Made by a program: the position numbers and the translations under genes | The notes under the pieces: generated by a model | Seen by the model: only the letters and a program-made list of their open reading frames with translations | What the model was told of the DNA's origin: nothing | Databases searched by the model: none | Shown: piece by piece, positions 42,514 through 50,576 of the stretch | How the letters are laid out: each line of letters begins with the position of its first letter | Numbering within the stretch: the stretch's first letter is position 1 | Source of the DNA: a virus | DNA length: 62,184 nucleotides | Direction: 5' to 3' (one strand) | Virus record (IMG/VR): IMGVR_UViG_3300027734_000002 | Location: 1-62,184 of that record

Positions 42514-42956
42514 TTCTTCAACCTCCCGGCGCACTCGGCATATCCAATGATGTCAACTAGGGTGTCTCGCTTTTTGCTCGTCTTGGCTCGGCTGACCTTC
42601 AGAAGAATCATCATCTGTGCCACATCCCAAGGTTCAATGGTAGAACCTGTGTAGGCACTCCACAGATTTGCGATGCGGGAGAAAGATTCGTTCACATCGC
42701 CGTAGTCGGCTTCGCGATCTCCAGCAACAATTGCTGCGGCCTCCTCGGAGATGGATTGCTCTGGAGTCGCATACCATGAAGAAAGATCTCCATAGTCCAT
42801 TATTTCACCTGAACTTGCGTAAATAGATCCACCCCATATGTCTTCATCGGTAAACACAAGCAATCTGGCATCAAATGGAGCTTTTAATTCAGCCCCCTTA
42901 ACGAGTTTGAATCCTGGAGGAGGCGTTGGTTTGTCGTGTTCTGTATTCATAATCAT
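42510..42956 (-). CDS. DUF6378-like phage protein (148 aa)
   Basis: The C-terminal 75 residues match a widespread phage domain: DREADYGDVNESFSRIANLW, then WDVAQMMILLKVSRAKTS, then DTLVDIIGYAE. The helical pattern is MazG-like in look, so nucleotide metabolism is possible. The N-terminal 70 residues are a separate beta-like module. Start ATG 42956 overlaps the preceding TAA by one base. Confidence 0.7.
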   Translation of the reverse strand: MIMNTEHDKPTPPPGFKLVKGAELKAPFDARLLVFTDEDIWGGSIYASSGEIMDYGDLSSWYATPEQSISEEAAAIVAGDREADYGDVNESFSRIANLWSAYTGSTIEPWDVAQMMILLKVSRAKTSKKRDTLVDIIGYAECAGRLKK

Positions 42957-43177
42957 TACTTGGATTGTTTCTTGGAGCCAATCTTCCTTCCCTTGGGTAA
43001 ACAGCCACAGGACTGCACACTGCCAGAGGTGAGATTTTGATAATATACCTCGGTCTTGTTTCCGCACTCGCACTGGCATAACCAGCGGCTATTGCCATGG
43101 GTATTGCGAGATACAAGTTCTACAACAATCAAGCTGCCGAAGGTTTCGTTGATGAGTGATTTTGGTGAGCGCCCCAT
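42956..43177 (-). CDS. stand-alone CxCG zinc domain of the HNH/AP2-type family (73 aa)
   Basis: ETFGSLIVVELVSRNTHGNS, WLCQCECGNKTEV and VQSCGCLPKG match the N-terminal domain of the three larger CxCG-HNH proteins here, but the nuclease part is absent. It is either a remnant of a degraded homing gene or a free DNA-binding domain. I used ATG 43177; an upstream ATG at 43252 lies inside the neighbour. Confidence 0.6.
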   Translation of the reverse strand: MGRSPKSLINETFGSLIVVELVSRNTHGNSRWLCQCECGNKTEVYYQNLTSGSVQSCGCLPKGRKIGSKKQSK

Positions 43178-43184
43178 TGGGATG

Positions 43185-43433
43185 TTAACTGGAAAGTTGG
43201 TTGGGATGATTGCTGTCTGGCTCAATGAGGAACTCACACTCGAAAGCGACAATCGCAGGCGGATGGATGAACGATATTAGCATCATGTCTCCACGTGGAG
43301 CAGTGCGGCGTAAACACGTCTCACAGCCTTCGCGCCAGTCCCAACTGCCGTTTTCATCGAAGCCTACGCCATCGCAACGGGCCACGTCATTCGGAAGCCG
43401 AATCAAGTCGCTGTTGGTCTTCATAGGTTTCAT
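43185..43433 (-). CDS. 82-aa phage hypothetical protein
   Basis: Begins MKPMKTNSDLIRLPNDVARC; contains WDWREGCETCLRRTAPRGDM and ends LIEPDSNHPNQLSS. The Cys pair CETC and surrounding motif recur in phage small proteins. Function unknown. Start chosen for its A/T-rich leader (CACGGAA-ATG). Confidence 0.55.
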   Translation of the reverse strand: MKPMKTNSDLIRLPNDVARCDGVGFDENGSWDWREGCETCLRRTAPRGDMMLISFIHPPAIVAFECEFLIEPDSNHPNQLSS

Positions 43434-43469
43434 TTCCGTGTTTAATTCCCGCGTCAATGTGGATTTTGG

Positions 43470-43709
43470 TTATGTTTTCAATGGTCCAGCGCTTGCCTTC
43501 GCTTGATGTGGGTCGTTCTCCGGCAGAAATACCAGAATCGCCCGCGCTCCAAGCCTGTGTCCAGGCTTTTTGCCGCTTGGCATCTCATCGACTTGGATGG
43601 TGAGCATTCTTTCACGGCAGTCGAATGCGACGATTTCGCCTATGTGAGCATCATCCAACAACATTGGATGCAGTTGATTTGGCTCGATTGGAGTGTGTAG
43701 ATCTTTCAT
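43470..43709 (-). CDS. 79-aa hypothetical protein
   Basis: Starts MKDLHTPIEPNQLHPMLLDD; beta-rich (IGEIVAFDCRERMLTIQVDE). ATGs at 43745 and 43826 are alternatives. No family recognised. Confidence 0.5.
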   Translation of the reverse strand: MKDLHTPIEPNQLHPMLLDDAHIGEIVAFDCRERMLTIQVDEMPSGKKPGHRLGARAILVFLPENDPHQAKASAGPLKT

Positions 43710-43800
43710 AAGTATGGGGACAAGCGACGGAGAGGAATAGCTCATAGCGTGTTTGTTGTTGTTGGCAGTTCTTTCATTGTTTTCGTGTCTTCCGTTGATG

Positions 43801-44433
43801 TCAATAAGCCCATTTAGCGTCACCAAGGATTTCGTCTGAATCAGACCACCATTCGTCCCATTGGCTATTGGTCGCCACGTTCCAAGGTGGTATTGTTGCG
43901 GCTGCGTCTCTGCCAGTCAATGAAACTGGCATCCACTTGATTCGGTTATTTGGATAGATTGCAATCTGCCCGTTGCTGAGCTTAATGACGTTGCCCTCCT
44001 TGTGCTCTTCAAGCAACTCTGAGTCGCCCACGTCTAGGAGGCCAGATGATTGTCCTTCTGGCAGGTGGTCAATCGTGAACCAGTAGTGGCCTCCTATCGG
44101 TGGATTGCCCTTGCCAAGGTTAACCAAAACAGGCACGTCGGAGAGTTGGTCTTTGCGCCAGAGCTCAATGGAACCGGACAAGCATTCCCACATTTGCACC
44201 TTATGCAGAGGCAGCGCCTTGTGATCATCTTCCGGCTCATACCAATAAATGCACTGAGGCGGAATTTTGTCGAAGCATGCAGCGTATTTCTCGACCCATG
44301 CCTGGAAGCAGAATGGACGGTTACGCATCGCTCGAACAGATACAAGCCACGCTGGTTCAAATTCGTTTTCTGGGCCACCGAAGGCGTCACAGCGGATGTA
44401 TATTTTTGTTTTGGGCAGGTTGATGTTTCTCAT
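43801..44433 (-). CDS. 210-aa hypothetical protein
   Basis: Trp-rich (fourteen or so), acidic protein with segments such as RPFCFQAWVEKYAACFDKI and GHYWFTIDHLPEGQSS. No domain recognised. Length and composition are plausible; it sits in the accessory part of the late block. Confidence 0.6.
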   Translation of the reverse strand: MRNINLPKTKIYIRCDAFGGPENEFEPAWLVSVRAMRNRPFCFQAWVEKYAACFDKIPPQCIYWYEPEDDHKALPLHKVQMWECLSGSIELWRKDQLSDVPVLVNLGKGNPPIGGHYWFTIDHLPEGQSSGLLDVGDSELLEEHKEGNVIKLSNGQIAIYPNNRIKWMPVSLTGRDAAATIPPWNVATNSQWDEWWSDSDEILGDAKWAY

Positions 44434-44521
44434 ATAGTTAGTTTGGTTGTTGGTCTATTGCTCATATCGTCACCAACCATCGCACACCGATTCTGTCGAT
44501 GCAACAAATACAATAAGATAT

Positions 44522-45517
44522 TTATCCTCTCAGCCAAATCGCAAGCTCATCCTTCATCGCTAGCTTGACGTAGAAATCCGTTGGCTTCTGGCCCTTGTAG
44601 GTGAGTCCTTTGACTCGGCAACGAGTGATACAGCGCCAGAGACGTTGATCGTTAAGGATGAGTTTTTTAGCCTCTGATACGTCGTTTGCCTTCCATTCCT
44701 TGGCGGAAGGATATGCCGCAAGCAGCCCCTCCAAATCATTGAGTTGGGCCAATGTTGGGTCTTTTGGAATGCTCGTCTTGCCGCTTTCCCAATTCGCTTT
44801 ACGCTCAATTTGTTTTGGTTGCCTATGAACCAGCAAACCACGTTTTTCCTTGGATCTCTCAATAAACTTGCAGCCGATCTTTTTACAGCGATCCACCGCC
44901 TGAGTGACGCAGCCAATACGTTTGTATGCAGAGAGTAATGTGTGGTAGGCAATATCCTCTGCTCTAGCAACATTCATCAGTGGCATTATTTCTCCATTCC
45001 AATCAACCTGGATAGTGGTTCGGCGATTGGCAGATTGCTCACAGCGGCTAGCCCATCGGCAGTTCTCAGGGGAATATGGTCCATTTCCATCAATGCGATC
45101 CAAGGATGCCCCAGGTGGCCTTTCCTCACCCATATCGTCAACAAACGCATCAAAGCTGTCCAGCCAGCGTTGGCAAACAGTGATGCCACGAGCGCCGTAA
45201 TTGGCAAAAGTAGGGTGCTTCTGATTGTAGCAGCGGGTCTTTATTCCGCTGTATGTCAGCCATAGCGGATTGCGTTGATGCCTGATTCTAGCTAGCGGCT
45301 TGTCAGAATAAGAAAGCTCAGCACGCAGGCATCCACAGGACTTGGAATGGCCTTTGGTTAAGGCCGTGTATAGCACGGCCTCTTTAACACGCCCACAGTC
45401 GCATTGGCACCTCCATTTGGAAACTCCAGGCTTTGACGTTGGAGCATGGGCCAACACCAGCCAGCGGCCAAAGCGTTTACCTGTTAAGTCGATGAATGTT
45501 TTTCGGTGAGTGTTCAC
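44522..45517 (-). CDS. CxCG-type HNH/AP2-like homing endonuclease (331 aa)
   Basis: Zinc domain: GKRFGRWLVLAHAPTS, WRCQCDCGRV and SKSCGCLRAE (residues 12-68). HNH region: TRCYNQKHPTFANYGARGI near 95, SLDRIDGNGPYSPENCRWAS near 140-160. A long C-terminal recognition part with possible helix-turn-helix units follows. Longest member of this subfamily here. Likely a selfish free-standing nuclease. Confidence 0.85.
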   Translation of the reverse strand: MNTHRKTFIDLTGKRFGRWLVLAHAPTSKPGVSKWRCQCDCGRVKEAVLYTALTKGHSKSCGCLRAELSYSDKPLARIRHQRNPLWLTYSGIKTRCYNQKHPTFANYGARGITVCQRWLDSFDAFVDDMGEERPPGASLDRIDGNGPYSPENCRWASRCEQSANRRTTIQVDWNGEIMPLMNVARAEDIAYHTLLSAYKRIGCVTQAVDRCKKIGCKFIERSKEKRGLLVHRQPKQIERKANWESGKTSIPKDPTLAQLNDLEGLLAAYPSAKEWKANDVSEAKKLILNDQRLWRCITRCRVKGLTYKGQKPTDFYVKLAMKDELAIWLRG

Positions 45518-45925
45518 TCATAAAAATACACCGAGTATAAAGTAAGGCAAACGGGAAGAAAAATATTTGAAGCTGTTTTGTTTTTGAAGGGGGCGGTGGT
45601 GGGTCTTTGAAATGAAAAGACCCCGTGGTGTATATACATAAGATACTCTGTGGGGAAACTTTTGCGTGGAGAGTGAATATATACGCTACGCATGGGCCGA
45701 CCGCCCGGTGCCTACTGCCACTCGACCCGTGCCCACCGCTCTGCGCTGCTGGCTACCGCTACCGCTCTGCGCTGCTGCCACTGGCTACCGCTGCCAGCTA
45801 GCGCGGTACTAGCCTTCATGCATCGCCATGATAAGGCGGGAAATTAACCGGGAAAAATATCCCGTAATACATAAGTCTGAACAATCGGCAAATCACCAAA
45901 TTGGATGTCATTGGTTATCAATGCT
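45518..45925. other. 408-bp non-coding region with hairpin and G/C-rich repeats
   Basis: It contains an 8-bp hairpin (GGGTCTTT / AAAGACCC at 45601-45623), an A/T-rich stretch with TATATACAT, and a sharply G/C-rich tract (about 45690-45810) with short direct repeats. No credible gene. It is the longest gap in the genome, near the switch between late and early blocks, so a replication origin or packaging signal is a reasonable guess. Confidence 0.5.
45735..45777. repeat. 26-bp-period tandem repeat
   Basis: A 17-bp unit (ACCGCTCTGCGCTGCTG) occurs at 45735 and 45761, separated by GCTACCGCT; a third GGCTACCGCT follows at about 45783. Such iterons in a long gap recall origins or pac regions. Confidence 0.7.
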
Positions 45926-46468
45926 TTACACATCAACCGCCTTGTCAGTCTCAATAAGCGGGTCAAAATGCGGGGAAAAATCCATCGGCTGCGATGATAG
46001 CACGTTAACTTGCACGGCTTGGGCCTGCGTATCGCCACCCCACGCAATTTTTGCAATGTCTGCCAGCGTTTTCAGGTCCTGCAAATTGGCTGGCTTTATC
46101 TCGCCGGAGTCCATCAACTCCAGTGCTGTTTCTATGCCCTTTCCTGCGGCTCTGGCTAGTCCTAATTTGTTGGCAGTATGTAGAGCAAGGAGGCGCTTTT
46201 CTATGCTGCCAGAAGAAGAAAGAGCGTCTTTTGGGACAATTTGGGACTTTTCATTTTTTTCTGAAAGTTTGCCTTCTGCCTCCTTCCTTTCTGCTAGCAT
46301 TTTTTCCAGCCTGTTAGCGGTGAGCCAGCCTTCGCGATAGGCTCGCTTTCTGACGGTCTCAAAATCAACGTGCCAATCTTCTGCCACTTCTTGCAACGTG
46401 AGGCCGATCTCTGCGGCTCTGCGTGCCTCTTGCCATTGTTCGTCTGTTAAAACTGGAGTGTTCGCCAT
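45926..46468 (-). CDS. terminase small subunit candidate (180 aa)
   Basis: N-terminal helix-turn-helix (LTDEQWQEARRAAEIGLTLQ, then WHVDFETVRKRAYREGWL) followed by long charged helices and an Ala/Leu-rich helical part (LLALHTANKLGLARAAGKGI). This layout is that of small terminases that bind pac sites. It lies beside the longest repeat-rich gap and begins the minus-strand block, 27 kb from the large subunit. It could instead be another HTH regulator. Confidence 0.5.
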   Translation of the reverse strand: MANTPVLTDEQWQEARRAAEIGLTLQEVAEDWHVDFETVRKRAYREGWLTANRLEKMLAERKEAEGKLSEKNEKSQIVPKDALSSSGSIEKRLLALHTANKLGLARAAGKGIETALELMDSGEIKPANLQDLKTLADIAKIAWGGDTQAQAVQVNVLSSQPMDFSPHFDPLIETDKAVDV

Positions 46469-46717
46469 GGTCTTATTTCTTCACTTTGTTACACAAAGCA
46501 TTCCGTCATTCCCCAGGCTTTAGCAAATATATTTTCAAACTGTCCTTTTTTACTTGCTAATGTGTCCGCTTTTGCTATCTTTAAACCAGTTAGATAATCC
46601 GCGTTTATGGGGCCAGTCGCGTTCCCTCCATTAGCTCAAAGGATAGGAGAGCTTATCACACATTGAATTCATGCCTTGCCATGAGTCCGGTTAACATCCC
46701 CGGACTCTATTCAACGC
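46469..46717. other. 249-bp divergent promoter region between late and early blocks
   Basis: A/T-rich region between the divergent minus-strand 180-aa gene and the plus-strand early genes. The right end carries a hairpin. Promoters for both blocks should be here, but I could not identify a convincing consensus. A D-arm-like stretch near 46630 does not fold into a full tRNA. Confidence 0.4.
46683..46707 (+). promoter_or_regulatory. leader hairpin before the first early gene
   Basis: GAGTCCGG pairs perfectly with CCGGACTC across a 9-base loop, ending 10 bases before ATG 46718. No T tract, so a leader or processing structure is more likely than a terminator. Confidence 0.45.
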
Positions 46718-46885
46718 ATGCAAACTCTACAAGACTTATTCGACCGCGCAGACTACTTCGCTGGAAAACCTATCCTAACCCAAATGGGCCGCTCGTGGGC
46801 CTGCCATGGCCGCTCCATCATCCACGGCAACAAGCGAGCGGTAAAACGTCGCTTGCGACAATCCCTAAATGATCGCGGCAAATAA
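46718..46885 (+). CDS. 55-aa basic early protein
   Basis: Reads MQTLQDLFDRADYFAGKPIL, then GRSWACHGRSIIHGNKRAVK and a basic tail. The frame is clean and starts the early block. Lies in a different frame from a longer but unnatural open frame. Function unknown. Confidence 0.55.
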   Translation: MQTLQDLFDRADYFAGKPILTQMGRSWACHGRSIIHGNKRAVKRRLRQSLNDRGK

Positions 46886-46959
46886 ACCAGTTAGGAAATC
46901 CTAACCAAAACAAAAGGGGTCGCGCATCTTACACGCGGATTAACAAACAAAGCACGATC

Positions 46960-47154
46960 ATGAAACGCTACAAAATCACCTACAAGGAATCAAGAGACTC
47001 CGAAACCCAATCCTGCCTTATGTTCGGATTCAATGCCGAACACGCAGAATCTCGCTTTTTCGACTCCATGGAAGAGGAAGGAGGAACGCAGGGATTGCAG
47101 ATCCTTTCAGTCTCTCAAATCACAATCAGCAACGGCATTACCAAACTAGTTTAA
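46960..47154 (+). CDS. 64-aa early protein
   Basis: MKRYKITYKESRDSETQSCL with an acidic middle (ESRFFDSMEEEGG) and beta C-terminus. Similar small beta/alpha proteins are common in phage early regions; no name given. The leader ACGATC-ATG follows a short GTTAGGA/TCCTAAC hairpin near 46890-46905. Confidence 0.6.
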   Translation: MKRYKITYKESRDSETQSCLMFGFNAEHAESRFFDSMEEEGGTQGLQILSVSQITISNGITKLV

Positions 47155-47158
47155 TTAT

Positions 47159-47260
47159 ATGACACCCCACGACACCCCCGCCGAAATGTTCGCCATGCTC
47201 CTATCTTGGATTCTTGGAACCATCGCCCTGATCTCAATCGCCATCATCCTTTGGCATTAG
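47159..47260 (+). CDS. 33-aa single-span membrane peptide
   Basis: Short polar start (MTPHDTPAEMF) then a hydrophobic helix (MLLSWILGTIALISIAIILW). It starts four bases after the 64-aa stop with leader AATTAT-ATG. Function unknown. Confidence 0.5.
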   Translation: MTPHDTPAEMFAMLLSWILGTIALISIAIILWH

Positions 47261-47337
47261 CCTACGCCAGCGGCCTCACCGCAAAGGCGAGGCCGTAAGC
47301 GTGAGCTACAAGGCCCACGAACAAACCACAAATACAC

Positions 47338-47499
47338 ATGAAAACCGAACCGAACAAGAAGGCCACAGCCAAAGAAAAAAAATCATTCTGCCGCCGCTTC
47401 TCTTTTGAGCGCTGGGTCGAACTTTGTGACAATGACGAATTCTCCGCCGCATTCGAGGCTGGAGACCTAGAACTTGCCGCCATCATTGCCAGCAGATAA
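47338..47499 (+). CDS. 53-aa early protein
   Basis: Lys-rich N-terminus (MKTEPNKKATAKEKKSFCRR), then an acidic helix (WVELCDNDEFSAAFEAGDLE). Leader AATACAC-ATG. No family recognised. Confidence 0.5.
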   Translation: MKTEPNKKATAKEKKSFCRRFSFERWVELCDNDEFSAAFEAGDLELAAIIASR

Positions 47500-47533
47500 T
47501 CACAAGCGAACCAGATCAGAAAAACAAATACAC

Positions 47534-47686
47534 ATGAACACCACAGAACCAAATAACCTCCGACTCCATTATCTCTCCGCATCGCGCCATCGCCAGCGGC
47601 AGCAATTTCACCGCCAGTGTCTTATCTGGCTCTGGCTCTTTGCCGTCGCTGGAATCCTGGCAGGATGCGCCGCGTCTGCGCTTTAA
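47534..47686 (+). CDS. 50-aa membrane peptide with C-terminal span
   Basis: Basic, His/Arg-rich first half (LHYLSASRHRQRQQFHRQCL), then one hydrophobic span ending LAGCAASAL. Leader AATACAC-ATG matches the previous gene. A possible inner-membrane early peptide. Confidence 0.5.
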   Translation: MNTTEPNNLRLHYLSASRHRQRQQFHRQCLIWLWLFAVAGILAGCAASAL

Positions 47687-47719
47687 CAAAACTAAAACCA
47701 AAACCGAAAGACAAAACAT

Positions 47720-48004
47720 ATGAGAACATCAAAAAAGACACTCGAAACGCTTTGCCGCTGGATTAACGAACGCACGGGTTCACCTTTGGAGCCGTACACT
47801 CGTGACGCAGATGGAAAGCTCCGCGCAAATATTGGAAACTACCATTTATCGGGCGCTTACGGCGGAGTCTGTCTCCATCGCATGCACAACGAAAGCGGCG
47901 GGATCACAGCGCCGCTAGTTGGTGGACACGTTCCAAAGCGCGAGTTGGAACTGGCAATGCGCTCCTTTTTAGCTGGCATAGATACGGCGCAAGAGTCGAA
48001 GTGA
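47720..48004 (+). CDS. 94-aa phage early protein
   Basis: MRTSKKTLETLCRWINERTG, then PLEPYTRDADGKLRANIGNY and HLSGAYGGVCLHRM: a pattern I recall from many phage early proteins of unknown function. Leader AAAACAT-ATG. Frame and composition are convincing. Confidence 0.65.
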   Translation: MRTSKKTLETLCRWINERTGSPLEPYTRDADGKLRANIGNYHLSGAYGGVCLHRMHNESGGITAPLVGGHVPKRELELAMRSFLAGIDTAQESK

Positions 48005-48092
48005 ATAGTCGAAACCGCTGCGGCGGTCTTTTCGGGTTAGCCTCCCGAAAACTGAAGAGACAGGCTAAACATAACCAAAAACTAAAACAAAT

Positions 48093-48428
48093 ATGATCCT
48101 AAACCACAATCCCGCAGAATTCTGCGCTGTTAACAAAATAGTAGGCCTCGCAATAGACCGCTTGCCATCTGGAAAAATCATGGCATGCGAGGTCCGAAAA
48201 GATGAAGCCGGAGAGCTTCGCGTGCCAATCGCTCAAATGAGCCTAGACGATCTCTACGCCCTCGCCGCTCGCCTGCACTTGGAAATCTTGCCATCCAAGT
48301 TCGCAACAAGGCAGGAGATGGATTCGCACCGCGCCCACGTTCGCAGACTTGCGGAGCGTTCAAACGAAGCGCGAGAAATGCGAGGCGCTCGCGAGACGCC
48401 AGCATGGGCCGTACCTGATAAAGCCTGA
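48093..48428 (+). CDS. 111-aa early protein
   Basis: N-terminal beta part (VGLAIDRLPSGKIMACEVRK), C-terminal Arg/Glu helices (AHVRRLAERSNEAREMRGAR). Leader ACAAAT-ATG; preceded by overlapping short hairpins near 48016-48070. Function unknown. Confidence 0.6.
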   Translation: MILNHNPAEFCAVNKIVGLAIDRLPSGKIMACEVRKDEAGELRVPIAQMSLDDLYALAARLHLEILPSKFATRQEMDSHRAHVRRLAERSNEAREMRGARETPAWAVPDKA

Positions 48429-48513
48429 ATCCCGCCCGCTTGCTATCTCTGTGGCATCGCCAGCCGCCAAGATGGCAATGGGGCGCGATTATGCGCCGAT
48501 AAAACAAAAATAT

Positions 48514-48759
48514 ATGATGTCAGACACTACCTCAAAACTCATCTCCCTAGCCTTGCAAACACGCCGCTTTGGGCATTGCTATGTGCCAGTATCTATTCGT
48601 CAAAAGATGCACGGATGGCAGGGGGAAACGCACGAAAATATCAAGCTGACCTTTTGCGGATGGGGGCGCTCGCTCAACACGGGAGGCCACAAATACAAGG
48701 TTCATGCTCGCTACCTGGACGATAAGTCGGTTCCAACAAAGGTACTTAAAACGTTATGA
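48514..48759 (+). CDS. 81-aa early protein
   Basis: MMSDTTSKLISLALQTRRFG, then beta-rich HCYVPVSIRQKMHGWQGETH. Starts after AAAAATAT-ATG; an in-frame upstream extension runs into the previous gene and is not needed. Coupled to the 50-aa gene by ATGA. Confidence 0.6.
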   Translation: MMSDTTSKLISLALQTRRFGHCYVPVSIRQKMHGWQGETHENIKLTFCGWGRSLNTGGHKYKVHARYLDDKSVPTKVLKTL

Positions 48760-48908
48760 GAGCCGATCAGCAACCCGACAAACTCGCTGCTTTCTTCGCT
48801 CTCCTGGCACAACGCCAGCGGGAGCAGGAAGCGCGGCAAGCGCAGGAAAGACGCGAGGCCGAGGATCGCAAGCTCGCACGTCTCAAACCCTGGTGGTGGG
48901 AGCCGTGA
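48756..48908 (+). CDS. 50-aa charged helical peptide
   Basis: Gln/Glu/Arg-rich helix (LLAQRQREQEARQAQERREA) ending in three tryptophans (KPWWWEP). ATG overlaps the previous stop. A GTG frame overlaps its own stop at 48905, but that product looks less natural. Confidence 0.5.
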   Translation: MRADQQPDKLAAFFALLAQRQREQEARQAQERREAEDRKLARLKPWWWEP

Positions 48909-48977
48909 AAATCATTTCCAAGGGCCGAAAAACCATTTGCACAAAACGGACGATTGAACCAAAGTTACTATCTCTAT

Positions 48978-49184
48978 ATGACAGCCTCTTACAATACCAA
49001 CGAAAACGTGAAGCTCGTAAACAACACCATCTTCGACACCCGCACTATCGCAGGCGCTGAAGCAGCCTTTGTTAACATGATCGACAACGGCACATCGCTC
49101 CCCAAAGAGTTCGAGGACGTATTCAACTTGGAAGTGTTCACCCGCCCATCTGGCTCCAAATATGGCATCCTTCGCTTTGCATAA
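48978..49184 (+). CDS. 68-aa early protein
   Basis: MTASYNTNENVKLVNNTIFD, with helix and C-terminal VFTRPSGSKYGILRFA. Leader CTCTAT-ATG. No family recognised. Confidence 0.55.
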   Translation: MTASYNTNENVKLVNNTIFDTRTIAGAEAAFVNMIDNGTSLPKEFEDVFNLEVFTRPSGSKYGILRFA

Positions 49185-49185
49185 T

Positions 49186-49434
49186 ATGACACAAGAAACA
49201 TGGCGCTGCGCCGAAACTGACCCTCCACCAGAAGCTGAGGCCGTCCTTGTGACCGATGGTAATGTCTATGCTGTCGCTGATCTTCTTGGGGAAGAATGGG
49301 AAGAATCAAACACAGAAAATCATCTGTGGCACTGGACATCGAATGGGAAAGAAAAATGGACACCGACACACTGGATGAATCTTCCTAACTCGCCATGTCA
49401 GTCAACGAATACAAAGCCACACGGGAACGGCTAG
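49186..49434 (+). CDS. DUF551-like protein (82 aa)
   Basis: WRCAETDPPPEAEAVLVTDG at the N-terminus and PTHWMNLPNSP at the C-terminal end match the DUF551 pattern (a Trp start, a VL strand and THWMPLP), common in phages. Function unknown. One base after the previous stop (TAATATG). Confidence 0.7.
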   Translation: MTQETWRCAETDPPPEAEAVLVTDGNVYAVADLLGEEWEESNTENHLWHWTSNGKEKWTPTHWMNLPNSPCQSTNTKPHGNG

Positions 49435-49454
49435 GTATGAACCAAGCCATATGA
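49395..49454 (+). CDS. 19-aa peptide, truncated helix-turn-helix start
   Basis: Reads MSVNEYKATRERLGMNQAI and then a stop overlapping the next ATG. It resembles the first helix of an XRE-type domain cut short. It may be a coupling leader or decayed gene; coding status is uncertain. Confidence 0.25.
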   Translation: MSVNEYKATRERLGMNQAI

Positions 49455-49672
49455 CAACCGAAGCCAAGCCAGAAATGGTAAAAACATTCACCGAACGATA
49501 TGAAAGAGCCGAGCAACTGCTCGAAACCATTCTTGAAAGTGCCGCAAAACAATACAAGGACGGCGCTTCTCGAAGAGTCGCCAAAATCGGCACCATGAAA
49601 GCAATTATAATGCGTTGGGCTGCTCGTGAGCCTGAGTGCATGGAATCCCTCGAATACCTTTCAGTCCACTAA
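49451..49672 (+). CDS. 73-aa helical early protein
   Basis: MTTEAKPEMVKTFTERYERA and RVAKIGTMKAIIMRWAARE; nearly all helix. Leader AGCCAT-ATG. Function unknown. It ends one base before the next ATG. Confidence 0.6.
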   Translation: MTTEAKPEMVKTFTERYERAEQLLETILESAAKQYKDGASRRVAKIGTMKAIIMRWAAREPECMESLEYLSVH

Positions 49673-49673
49673 T

Positions 49674-49892
49674 ATGAACCTCGCAGCATTACTCAAAAAA
49701 CACCTCGATGAAGGTCCGCACGGATCAGCAACTAAAATGGCTCGACTAATCGGCACTGATCGCCAGCGTCTCTACGAATGGGCTAGCGGCAAAGTAAAGC
49801 CGCGCAAAGAAACGGTGCCAACGATTGTGGAATACTTGCAATCGTTAAAAGCGCCGAAAAAGCAACTGGACAAAGCGGACAAATCAGACTAA
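49674..49892 (+). CDS. helix-turn-helix regulator (72 aa)
   Basis: KKHLDEGPHGSATKMARLIG, then TDRQRLYEWASGKVKPRKET form an XRE-type helix-turn-helix; a Lys-rich tail follows. Start ATG 49674 follows TAAT (TAATATG). It is the second XRE-type regulator in the genome. Confidence 0.75.
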   Translation: MNLAALLKKHLDEGPHGSATKMARLIGTDRQRLYEWASGKVKPRKETVPTIVEYLQSLKAPKKQLDKADKSD

Positions 49893-49916
49893 CATTACAA
49901 CTCAACCCGATAAAAT

Positions 49917-50267
49917 ATGAATACAAGAGAAGCACTAAATGAACTGGCCGATGCAGCCTATAAAAACGCATCAGACAAAGGATTCCACGACGCGGATTAT
50001 GAATACTCGTCTGTCGAACTCTACTCCAAATGGACAGCAAATCTGCATGGAGAAGTGAGCGAACTTTGGGAGGCAGCACGCAAGGGCCACCTTGAAAGCC
50101 AGTGCGATAAAGACTGCCCGCTTACCTGCGAAGAAGAGGAGTTTGCAGACATCATCATTCGCGTTCTTGACTCGTCTAAAGCGCGTAGCATCGACATTGG
50201 CAGAGCCGTCGAAGTGAAGATGGCCTACAACGCAGGTCGCGAATATATGCACGGTAAACTGGCATGA
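49917..50267 (+). CDS. MazG-like nucleotide pyrophosphohydrolase (116 aa)
   Basis: The paired acidic helix motifs are present: LHGEVSELWEAARKG (ExxE) near residue 44 and EEEFADIIIRVLDSSK (ExxD) near 73. This fits all-alpha NTP pyrophosphohydrolases that remove noncanonical nucleotides or alter ppGpp in phage infection. It is followed by a coupled 53-aa gene. Confidence 0.75.
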   Translation: MNTREALNELADAAYKNASDKGFHDADYEYSSVELYSKWTANLHGEVSELWEAARKGHLESQCDKDCPLTCEEEEFADIIIRVLDSSKARSIDIGRAVEVKMAYNAGREYMHGKLA

Positions 50268-50425
50268 AAATCGACCGCACTCCTGGCGTTATCGCCGCAC
50301 TCGATTACCTTGGCATTGATGTTGGCACTATGCCAGTCATTGGACGCACTAACCATCCATTTCCAAAACGCAAACCGGATAACTGGAAAAGCATTATCGC
50401 AGCATTCAAACTTAGGTTCAGTTAA
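50264..50425 (+). CDS. 53-aa early protein
   Basis: Starts MKIDRTPGVIAALDYLGIDV, then basic (NHPFPKRKPDNWKSIIAAFK). ATGA overlap with the MazG-like stop. Function unknown. Its TAA lies within the first copy of a 15-bp repeat. Confidence 0.55.
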   Translation: MKIDRTPGVIAALDYLGIDVGTMPVIGRTNHPFPKRKPDNWKSIIAAFKLRFS

Positions 50426-50436
50426 TTTCTCACCCA
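50422..50436. repeat. 15-bp direct repeat, copy 1
   Basis: TTAATTTCTCACCCA, identical to 50577-50591. The 155-bp interval contains a small hairpin (CTCCG..CGGTGGAG near 50508) and no gene. Confidence 0.6.
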
Positions 50437-50576
50437 ATGAAAAAACTTTAGCAGTTCATCACAATAAAATGCAGCGAGAAAGCGATGCTGGGAAGACTAC
50501 CTCCGTTTTACGGTGGAGATTGCAAGGCTAGTAAGTATCTAATAGATCGTCGGTGGATAAGAAGCTGCACTGCTAA

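Noticed and set aside
46625-46715. Possible tRNA (TAGCTCAAAGGATAGGAGAGC looks like a D arm, followed by a GC-rich hairpin)
   Set aside because: The anticodon stem does not pair (TTATC against GAATT), the T-arm-like hairpin has an 9-base loop without TTC, and no acceptor stem closes the structure.
47262-47582. Minus-strand 106-aa frame with hydrophobic segments
   Set aside because: It covers two better small plus-strand genes (47338-47499, 47534-47686) that share the local leader AATACAC-ATG; the minus frame is their shadow.
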